Positions 55,644 through 64,000 of a stretch of 64,000 nt of DNA are shown one piece after another. This DNA is from Chrysomallon squamiferum (Eukaryota > Mollusca > Gastropoda > Neomphalida > Peltospiridae): contig CM022679.1 of the NCBI GenBank assembly GCA_012295275.1, positions 5,736,157-5,800,156 of the forward strand, in the 5' to 3' direction. The first letter of the stretch is position 1. Each line of letters opens with the position of its first letter. Made by a program: the position numbers and the translations under genes. Under the pieces are notes generated by a model that saw nothing but the letters and a program-made list of their open reading frames with translations, was not told the origin of the DNA and ran no database searches.

Positions 55644-56450
55644 TTCTTTATTTTTTATTATTATTATCATCATTATTTTGTTGTTAGTTTGTTTTTATTG
55701 TTTTGAGAAACATAAACAAGAATGTTAAATTGTTAACATTTTATAAATAATTATTGTGTTCAGCTTTTACAATCAGTGTACAAAATAAATGTCTGACACT
55801 TAAAATATGTTATTATTTTATAAACAGTTGTTGTTTTAGAATGTAAGTAACTACACACCTCTCAGTCTATCACATTTTAAGTAATAGACTAAGAATGTTA
55901 ATGTGTGTATGTGTGTGAAACAGGAAAAGAAATAGATATATAGCCAGACACAGACAGCTGATAGTCAGAAAACAGATAGAGAAAGTAGAGGTAAAAAGAG
56001 AAAAAAAAGAAGCACACGAGGAGAGAGAGAGAGAGAGAAAATGAGAGTATGTGTATGTAACTAGTTTTATCTACAAAATCTTGCAAGCAGTCACACTTCA
56101 AATGTGGGTCAGCAGACTTGGAACAAATTCGTGTGAGCTACTTTCCCATTGCCTCCCTCTTCCACTCTCCCCCTTTTCCCAGTCTCCCCCATCCCCCACG
56201 TTCCCCTCAGTTCTCTGAAAAGCAAATTTCTGGGTTCCCATACTTTTGAAGCATAATATTGCCTTTCAGTGGTTGTTGAAAAAAATGTAGTTGTTGATGT
56301 CAGACGGCCAGCAGTGTAGTTGTAGCATTGATTATCTTACATGAAAAGGTCACTCACTGAATGTTCTGTTTGACTAAAAATAAAATAAAGCATATTTAAC
56401 AAAATAAAAAAAAATAAAAATATAAATAGGATGAAACAGAAAATAGTGGA
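55085..56450. other. AT-rich sequence with small repeats
   Basis: CACA/CATA patches at 55150-55250, (TTTA)n at 55612-55645, an AGAGAG patch near 56022, a C-rich patch (CCCCCTTTTCCC) near 56150-56215. No gene is supported. Confidence 0.6.
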
Positions 56451-56489
56451 ATCTTTTTGAAGTGGTTGGTATTTTTAAAATAACTTTCT

Positions 56490-56970
56490 TTTTTGCTTTT
56501 TTTTTTTTTTTTTGACATCAGTTTCTTTTTCTTCTCTAAATTTTCTTTTTCTTTTTTACTTTATTATTATTCATCACTGTCTTATTTTTCATTATATTTG
56601 TCCATTTATCCATCCATCCATCCTTTGATCTATTCATCCATTTTTCTTTTTTTTTGTTCTTTCATTTTACTCTTTTTTCTTTCTCTTTCTATCATTTCCT
56701 CTCTTTCACTCTCTATCTCTTTTTTCTGTTCTGCTATTTCATTTTTATTTTTATTTTTATTTCACTCAATCTCTCTTTCTACTCACCTCTTGTATTTCTT
56801 TTTCTTATTCTCTCATTCTGTCTCTGGCTCTCATTTTCTTTGTCTTTCTCTCTTTCTCATTCATTCACACTGTACTTTACTATCTATCTCTCTTACTCTC
56901 TCTCTATCTGTCTCTCTCTCTCTTTCTCTCTCTGTCTCTACCCTTCTCACTTTCTTTCTCTAAATCTTTA
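56490..56970 (+). repeat. Polypyrimidine tract
   Basis: About 480 bp with very few purines on the + strand, including CTCTCTCT and (CATC)n patches. Its open frames are Ser/Phe/Leu-rich artefacts. Confidence 0.95.
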
Positions 56971-57119
56971 TCTGTTTTCTCTGAAATTGCACAGTTAGCT
57001 AGAAGACCCAGAGTGGGTAATTAATGCTGTTATTTGCCAATAAGAAACCAGACATGCTGTGTTAAAATAAGTACTGAAGCCATTCCACTTTGTGGTCCAG
57101 TCTTTTGAATTAAGTCTGG

Positions 57120-57245
57120 CAGTTATTGGTTCAGTGTCCTATTGGCTTCATCTTGCTGTGCTAAAGTGGGTGACAATTTGTCCAGTGTCCAGCATGATCT
57201 AGGATCAATCCTCACTGGAGACCCATTGACCCATTGATCATATAA
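57120..57245 (+). mobile_element. SINE-family copy E
   Basis: TTGCTGTGCTAAAGTGGGTGAC, CCAGCATGATCTAGGATCAAT, CCTCACTGGAGACCCATTGA resembles the tRNA-like head and B-box region of the family (GGATCAATCC near 57201). It ends just before a (GT)n tract. Confidence 0.45.
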
Positions 57246-57247
57246 AT

Positions 57248-57249
<2 letters not shown>

Positions 57250-57305
<56 letters not shown>
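57250..57305 (+). repeat. (GT)n microsatellite
   Basis: About 28 GT repeats. Confidence 0.97.
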
Positions 57306-57309
<4 letters not shown>

Positions 57310-57359
57310 GTTCTGGTGTGTGCTGCCATGTTTGTAAAATAGTTCACATACATGTAGGT

Positions 57360-57680
57360 AAAAATAATAATTAAAAAAAAATAATAATGTAATAATATTT
57401 ATAAGAATTTAATTTAAAATAAATAAATAAATAAGTAAATAAACAAATAAACAAATAAAAAAACAGTTCAGCAGCCAACACAAAAACAAAAACAGATATA
57501 AATAATTTAAATAAAATAAAATAAATAAACATTTAAACCAAAAAGAAAAAGAAGAAATAAAGTACATATATAATAAGATTTAAGTAAAAAATAAAGTGAA
57601 ATATCCACTTAAACAAGTTTAAATAAATAAAGTGTATATGTTTAAAACAGATTTAAGTAAACAAAACAAAGTTTTCTTTG
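57360..57680 (+). repeat. A-rich (AAAT)n / (AAAC)n stretch
   Basis: Imperfect tetranucleotide repeats, A-rich on the + strand. Confidence 0.9.
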
Positions 57681-57714
57681 AAACAGAAAATAAGGTTAGA
57701 ATGCACATATCACA

Positions 57715-58025
57715 AAACACACCAGTTACTCTAGTGTACAATTATTTTATCTAACATACAGTTACTGTAATAAAATGTATAGTTCTCTAATCAAATGTCC
57801 TGTTACTCTAAACAAATGTAAAACTACTGTAACCAAATATACAATTACTCTAAACAAACACACTTTTCTCCAAAATCTGTGTGATTATCACAGTCATTAA
57901 ATAATCATATCTGACATTCATATCCTGATGATAGAAAATTAATCAGCGTGTTAACCAAACACACAGATAGTGTAACCAAATGTAGAAATACTCTAAACAA
58001 AGGTCCAGTTACTCTGAGTACACTT
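57715..58025 (+). repeat. Degenerate repeat, period about 30 bp
   Basis: Units of the type AGTTACTCTAA(A/T)CAAATGTA are repeated about ten times with gaps. Confidence 0.8.
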
Positions 58026-58479
58026 ACAAAATCACTTTACGACTTCTACTTGGCTTACAAGTGTCTCTCTTACTTGGAACAAAATATAAATAAATATTGT
58101 TTATGGAGGTTGTGTTTTTCAAGTACTGTTATTTTTGTCCCTTCTGTTCTAATAGCTCTGCTTTTTGCATGTTGATCCATTAAATCAGGGTGGAAAAAGG
58201 GGAGGGCTGTATATAGTATAATCACAAAAATGTAAATATAAACATACAGATGTATGCATGCACACATAGACACTCACAGACACACACACACACACACACA
58301 CAAAGTCTTGTTACTTTGATAAATTAGGACAAAAACAGTGGATAAAGTTACATAAGATGCAAGCAACTGGCACTTCACCATTCCTTCGATTACAAAAACA
58401 AATCTCTGTCATTGTTTATAGATTGTTTCTGAGTGGTTATTTCTTTTCTACAGACCTAGTCACAGACATCACTGCAACA

Positions 58480-58612
58480 GAAAAACAAGAAGAGAGTTAC
58501 AAGTGCTCCATTCAGTGCTTAAAATAACTTCTTTACAGTAATTTGAAAATCTGATGTTTATAGATTGTTTTAAGTAATTATTTACTGATTGTAAAAACCA
58601 TCCTTTCAGTAA

Positions 58613-58684
<72 letters not shown>

Positions 58685-59485
58685 AAAATAATAATAATAA
58701 AAAAAATAAACTGTTTTTTGAAACAAATATATAATCTGTCATTATTTATAGATTTTAAATTTTTTTAATTTTTTTAATTTTTTACCCCCACTGGTAAATC
58801 AGTAAAATGCTGATTATAGAAAGTGTGAGAGATGAATGTAAACCAAGCTTAAAGAATAACCATCCTTTAAATTAAAATATTTGATCATCATTATTTATCT
58901 GTTACTGTTTATGGACTGCTTTTAAGCATTGCTATTTTTACTACACAAGTAGAAGGCAGACACTTACTTTGTATATCAGGAAAGAGAAGGGGGAAATATG
59001 AGAAAGTGAAAACAGCCAACACTTAAAGAATAACCATCCTTTAAATTAAAAATATTATTTATAGATAGTTTTTAAGCACTTATTTCATATATATATGTTT
59101 ATATACAGCTGTACACCTACTTCATATACATTAGAAAAATGGGAAAGTTGAGAAAGTGCAAATGGTTAGCACTTAAAGAATAACCATCCTTTAAATTAAA
59201 AACATTTATCAATTACTTTTTATAGATTGTTTTTAAGCACAGGGTTTCTTTCTGTACAGTCACGTATTTCATTATATTAGTATTGAAAAGGGAGAAGGGA
59301 AAATTAGATAAATTGCAAATGGTCAATACTTAAAGAATAACCATCCTGTCAGTTAAAAACATTTTTATTTATAGTGTTGTGTTTTTCCTACTCAGGTAGT
59401 CGCACACTTTTACTGCAGAGGAAAGGGGGAGTGTAAACAGCTAGCACTTAGGGATTAATCATCCTTTAAATTGAAAATGTTTCTG
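58480..59485 (+). repeat. Diverged tandem repeat, period about 130-180 bp
   Basis: The block CACTTAAAGAATAACCATCC then TTTAAATTAAAAA recurs near 58848, 59025, 59172, 59328 and 59442, with earlier degenerate forms near 58515 and 58598. Between copies are TTTATAGATTGTTTTTAAGCA and a GGAAAAGGGAGAAAG-type purine patch. Confidence 0.85.
58616..58681 (+). repeat. (TA)n microsatellite, 66 bp
   Basis: Perfect TA tract, likely cruciform-prone. Confidence 0.98.
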
Positions 59486-59688
59486 TTTTTACTGTTTTTT
59501 AAAACACACAGGAAGAAAAAAAGGGAGTAAATACTAAGTAAGGTCTTCTTAGCATTAAGATAAAAACAAAAATATAACATAGCTATTACAGTTTATAGAA
59601 ATTATTATTATTTTTATTTTTTGAGTTTTACTTACTGTTTATAGAATTTTAAACAGTCTTATTTTATTCTGTTTATTTTTGTTTTCAG

Positions 59689-59737
59689 TTCCTCGCAGAC
59701 ATCATAAATCAGGACAGAACCGGAGTGAGGGAGAGAG
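59689..59737 (+). other. Candidate exon 1 of a + strand island
   Basis: A strong acceptor (pyrimidine-rich run ending TTTTTGTTTTCAG at 59688) and a GTGAGC donor at 59738 bracket 49 bases of balanced composition. Two phases are open (FLADIINQDRTGVRER or PRRHHKSGQNRSEGE). The surrounding 400 bp is less AT-rich than average. The product is unknown; it may be a UTR exon. Confidence 0.25.
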
Positions 59738-60087
59738 GTGAGCAAGGTGCAGACACAGTGAGAAAGATAACCAGATTGGAGTCTGAAAGACAATTGAGTC
59801 TGGGAACCGAGAGATTGCTGGTTTCTCCCAAAGCCTTCAGTGGGTCATAGAGTTTCTAAGTGGTTACATCTGTCTTTCTCCGCTCTCAGGAATTTTACTG
59901 GGTCATACACTGCAACCTGTAGACCTGTACTAGTCTGGATGTCTGTGGAACAGAACAAGTATGATCATCCACAGTTAAGTAAGTCTGGGATCTGTGTTCT
60001 GCGTGGTGTTTGTGCAGTAAAATATTGAACAACAAGGAAGGACTGAGTAGTACACACGAGAGTGTTTATGTGGATGTCTGATTGCAG

Positions 60088-60115
60088 GAGTCTCTACAGC
60101 TGGAGAGTTGTCAAG
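60088..60115 (+). other. Candidate exon 2 of the same island
   Basis: GTCTGATTGCAG (ending at 60087) and GTATTT (from 60116) bracket 28 bases. Read in the phase left by 59689-59737 it stays open (GVSTAGELS). The donor is weak. Confidence 0.15.
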
Positions 60116-60204
60116 GTATTTATGTTTGGTTTTTTATATTAATTACTCCAGTAAGAAATGTTTGTGTTTGACATACTGTTATTTATGGTTCTTGTTTTTC
60201 AAAA

Positions 60205-60340
60205 TGTTATTGTTGTTGATGTTGCTATTACTGTTGTTGTTATTATTGTTTTTTTTATTTGTACTATTACTACTTCTACTACTACTTTTACCACTACTAA
60301 TTTTATTATTATTATTACAAACATTTTTATTAATTACTAA
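60205..60340 (+). repeat. GTT/ATT/ACT trinucleotide-rich stretch
   Basis: Degenerate (NTT)n and (ACT)n repeats. Similar stretches lie at 60470-60505, 60610-60890, 62620-62830 and 63880-63960. The frames over them are Leu/Tyr/Ile-rich artefacts. Confidence 0.9.
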
Positions 60341-60899
60341 TCAGAACAACAGTCTGTACAACTGACAGTCAAACATGGAAGTTTTGTTTTTCTTAATATC
60401 CTGTCTGTCTCATGGGAGACCAATAACTATTTTAATTTTAATTTTATTTTTAATTTTATTTGTTTATTTTTTATTATTATTATTATTATTTTTTTTTTTT
60501 TTTTTATTAAGGTTGCCTGTTATAACTAATTATTATATTTAGTATTCTTATTCCTGACATTGTTAAATATGAATTTCTTTTTTTATTATTTTGTTTTTAA
60601 TTAATCTTTTGTTATTATTATTATTGTTACTATTATTATTATTATTATTATTGTTATTTTTATTATTGTCATTACTGTTATAGTTACTGTTCTTGTTATT
60701 ATTATTATTATTACTACTACTGTTTTTATTCATTATGCTATTTTTTATACTAACACTACTATTGTTATTACTACTATTATCTTACTACTATTACTATTAC
60801 TTGTATCTTACTACTATTACTATTACTTGTCTACAATTTATACTATTACTGCTACTATTATTACTTCTGTTTTCTTACTATGACCACTATATCTAGTAT

Positions 60900-61750
60900 T
60901 AACACAATAATAATGATTATTTTTATTATTATTTTAAAGACCTAATTACAATGTCTATTTCTAGTCATTAATCACAAATGAAAAATGGTCTGACATTTTT
61001 TTTACCTTTGCTGTTGTTATTTTATAACACAACCCAATACATCATTTCAAAAATCAATCTTGAATTGTTTTCCTTTTTTTATTGCTTTAAAAAAAATAAA
61101 ATTAAAAGAAAAAGAAAAATGTAATTTTATATTCACTGTTATTGTTATTTTTTAATTTGAAATATTTGTTTTTTGATTTGTATTCTTAAAAAAATTGATA
61201 ATTATATAGAAGAAAAACAATTGGGGGGGGGACAAAAAGACATTTTAAGTAAATTATTAGTTACTTTTTCACTAACGTTTCTTTTTCTTTTTGATCTAGA
61301 TAAATAAGAAATATTTATAGAACTCTATAATTTTTATTTTTGTTCTTAAATGTAGAGCAATCAATATATTTTAAGGATTGGCCAAGCAATTGGGTTTTTT
61401 TTCATTTGAAATATCAATAATATTAATGAGTAGATTATGAATTAAATTCTTTTCCATTTGAACAATTAAGATTTATATTTTCTATATTTATTTTCATAAT
61501 GCTTCTCTTAAACATAATCTTTATTACTGGGGGAAACATTGTCTAGAAATGTAGATCACTGTATGTAGATTAAAAACTAGTAAGCTATTTTTAGCTGGTT
61601 TCATCAGCTATACAATCCAGTGATTAATTAACAAAAGTGTTTACAAAAGGTTCAAGCATGCAAATAGTGGGCAAGTTCTTTATTAACAATTGAAAATGTA
61701 AAACCACATTATATTTTTAGATTATTCCATTGCTGATTAAATACAATGGT
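60900..61750. other. AT-rich sequence
   Basis: Contains a G8 run at 61224-61231. No gene is seen. Confidence 0.55.
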
Positions 61751-61759
61751 TGGTGTTAG

Positions 61760-61784
61760 TGTGTATGTGTATGATTGTGTGTGT

Positions 61785-61840
<56 letters not shown>

Positions 61841-62060
61841 CTGAGTTTTTGTGTCTGTCTATATGAGTAGTTGTGTGTATCTGTTTATATATGTGTATGT
61901 GTGTGTGGCTTTATAAGTATGTGTTATTGTCTGTCTTTGAATATGTGTGTATGTATATGTGTGCGTGATTGTGTATATGTATGTGTATTTTATTTATGTG
62001 TATATGTGTGTATTTGTATGTTTATTTGTGTGTCTGTGTGTGGGGGTGTGTGCATGAATG
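61760..62060 (+). repeat. (GT)n and imperfect GTAT repeats
   Basis: A nearly perfect GT tract at 61791-61838, then degenerate TGTGTAT sequence to about 62060. Confidence 0.93.
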
Positions 62061-62299
62061 GATATATAACTGTATAATGTTGTCTTAAAGACTTATTAAT
62101 TCAAGCACATATAGACTGGGGTTTGACATGGAATTTGAACAAAAAATTGAAAAACAAGAAACAAAACCCTCAGCTTTTTTGTTTACTATTTGTTAGTATT
62201 CACTTAAAATCTGTCACAATCACAAACCCACTTTAAAAACGGGCAGCCACGTAGATGTTTTTTAATCACTCAGTGGAAAATCTGATTGTTACTTTGACA

Positions 62300-62413
62300 T
62301 TCTTGTCTGCCTTCATAAATGACAGAGAGAAAAGGAAATGTATGGTTTCACGGTTGAGTGACTTCGCTTAGTGCACGCCATCATTACACAATAACACCGA
62401 AACAATGACGCAG
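62300..62413 (+). promoter_or_regulatory. Candidate promoter / first exon
   Basis: A CpG-bearing segment (CACGGTTGAGTGACTTCGC, GTGCACGCC, ACACCGAAACAATGACGCAG) contains ATG at 62405 and ends at a GTGAGA donor (62414), giving the start MTQ. CpGs are otherwise rare here. No TATA box is seen. Confidence 0.2.
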
Positions 62414-63084
62414 GTGAGATGACACAAACTCGTTATTAAATGGATTCAGGAATGCATTTGCTTTATAGATCAAAGTTTACATTTGTTTTTGTCTCATCCT
62501 GGAAAGTTTTCTGCTTTCTGAATGTTTTTATGGTTGTTGTGGGTTTTTTTTTGTTTATTGCATCCAGTTTTAATGAACTGAATGTTAATAGTGAAAAATT
62601 TAAATGCTCTTGTTGCTACTTTTGCAATTAATACTGATGCTACTGCTATTACTAATGTTACTATTATTTATTATGGTTGTTATTGTTATTGTTATTGTTA
62701 CTATTCATTATTATCGTTATTGTTATTAATTTGTTTTATTTTCTTATTATTTTATTACTGTTATTGTTATTATTATTATTATTACTGCTGTTTATTACTG
62801 TTATTACAATTTATTATTGTTATTTTTATTTTCTAGCATTTCACTATCTGTGGATCTAAACTGAGAATTTATTTTCTAAAATAAGTTGTAATAATTCAGT
62901 TTTAGAGATTTTTTTCACTTAATGATCCCCAGTGTTCTGGCATACTTCAATCATTACAGTAATACGTTCATTGGACACACTTAAGAGCTGGAATTGCCAA
63001 AAAAAACTGACAGGTTCAAGAAAATTTTAAGTTATCTTTGACAGTAAGAGAATCAATATTTAATAACGTTGTTGCTTCTTTCCC

Positions 63085-63290
63085 ACAGGGGGGGGGGAGA
63101 GAGAGAGAGAGAAAGAAGAATGAAATAGAAGGTAATATATATAGAAAACAAATATAGGTGACAAGAAAGAGAGAGCAAAAGAAAGAATAAAAGAGGAAAA
63201 AGAGAAAATGGAGGAAAATATAGAAAGAGAAAAAAGAAAAAGAAATGAAGAGCAGGAAAAAAAAAATGGAAAGGAGAAACATTTAAAAAA
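63085..63290 (+). repeat. Purine-rich tract
   Basis: G10 at 63088-63097 followed by (GA)n and AGAAAGAGA-rich sequence. It is the opposite strand polarity to most of the long pyrimidine tracts in the window. Confidence 0.9.
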
Positions 63291-63389
63291 ATATTTAACA
63301 GCACAAATTTAAAAATGAATATTCATTTTGAAAAAGATATCTAACACAAATACATTTTCAATCTTTTTTCTTTCATTTATTTATTTAAT

Positions 63390-63418
63390 TTTAATTCTTT
63401 TTTTTTTTTTTTTTTTTA
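63390..63418 (+). repeat. Poly-T tract
   Basis: About 20 T, preceded by TTTA repeats. Confidence 0.92.
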
Positions 63419-63678
63419 ACAGTAATAAAAATTCAATTACTGTGTGAATGTTCAAGGCCCTGCAAATCAACAAAGTATATTGATTTAATTTGCCTCTTAT
63501 GACATTTTCTTATTTTCAAGCTTTAGCATTGATTTACTACAGATTAGTTTGCAGTGCAAGCATTACATAGAATAATAACAATAATAATAATTGTTGTTAC
63601 AGAAAATCAAAGCTAAGATTTTGTCATTCCAGTTATCTAGGAAGGTGAAATATTCGACTATTTCAGTTAGTTTGGAAA

Positions 63679-63720
63679 TATATATATATATATATTTATT
63701 TATATATATTTATTTTTAGT
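63679..63720 (+). repeat. (TA)n / TTTATA repeat
   Basis: Short TA run merging into TTTATTTATATATATTTATT. Confidence 0.93.
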
Positions 63721-63917
63721 TTCGTGGTTCAAAAGGATATATGGTAGCTTCAGAGTTTGTGATTTGTAGAAAGGTTGGTAGGTACAGTGTTTTGTTTCTT
63801 CTATAAATGTTCAACATGTAATTCTTTGTAACATATTAATCACTAAAGTAAGCTAAGTAAATTTAGTCTATTTTTATTCGTTGCTGTTATTGTTATTAAT
63901 ACTGTTGTTGTCATTAC

Positions 63918-63959
<42 letters not shown>

Positions 63960-64000
63960 CTGTTGTTGCTTTTGTTTTTAATCACCTTCATTATAATCAT

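Overview
This window is eukaryotic, very probably from an invertebrate animal. It is strongly AT-rich, full of long dinucleotide and trinucleotide microsatellites and homopolymers, carries tRNA-derived SINE-like repeats and eukaryotic splice-like and TATA-like signals, and has no bacterial-style gene packing. A mollusc is my best guess. The left part repeatedly carries the motif AAGGGAGACAACTC (variant AAGGGAAATAACTC), which I associate with molluscan genomes. That assignment is inference; no gene here settles the species. No complete, recognisable protein-coding gene is present, and most open reading frames are translations of microsatellites, poly-T tracts or tandem repeats.

Left third (1-16 kb): a repeat-built, mostly A-rich region. 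A related upstream block recurs at about 1400-1680, 6440-6720 and 9060-9265; the first two copies end in a good TATA box. Copy 1 is followed by a composite tandem array: hairpin-forming 95/65-bp units (1885-3060), then a 170-bp satellite (3080-4370). Copy 2 is followed by a short unit ending at 7098-7130 in a textbook replication-dependent-histone 3' end (stem-loop plus purine-rich downstream element), yet no histone is encoded. Copy 3 lacks that unit, and the missing segment is bounded by the 6-bp sequence ATTGCT. A second TATA-to-stem-loop unit lies at 8087-8329. From 11.6 to 13.2 kb there are direct and inverted copies of a foldback element; one copy is flanked by (AAT)n on one side and (ATT)n on the other. 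A diverged relative of the hairpin array lies at 13.5-13.9 kb.

14.4-16.4 kb: three long (CT)n tracts surround a small CpG-containing segment (15.79-15.91 kb) that looks like a promoter or first exon on the + strand.

Right three quarters (16.4-64 kb): AT-rich sequence resembling a very long intron or intergenic region, often T-rich on the + strand. It holds dozens of microsatellites, more than a dozen diverged minisatellites with periods from 20 to about 250 bp, long polypyrimidine tracts, and scattered old copies of a tRNA-derived SINE family. A few short segments have coding-like composition with plausible splice sites (23.4, 24.5, 53.2-53.4 kb on the - strand; 34.75, 36.9, 59.7-60.1, 62.4 kb on the + strand). 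They are reported as low-confidence exon candidates because no product was recognised. A motif cluster at 42.1-42.9 kb combines eight GTGAGT sequences with a zero-length AG|GTAAGT junction that resembles a recursive splice site.
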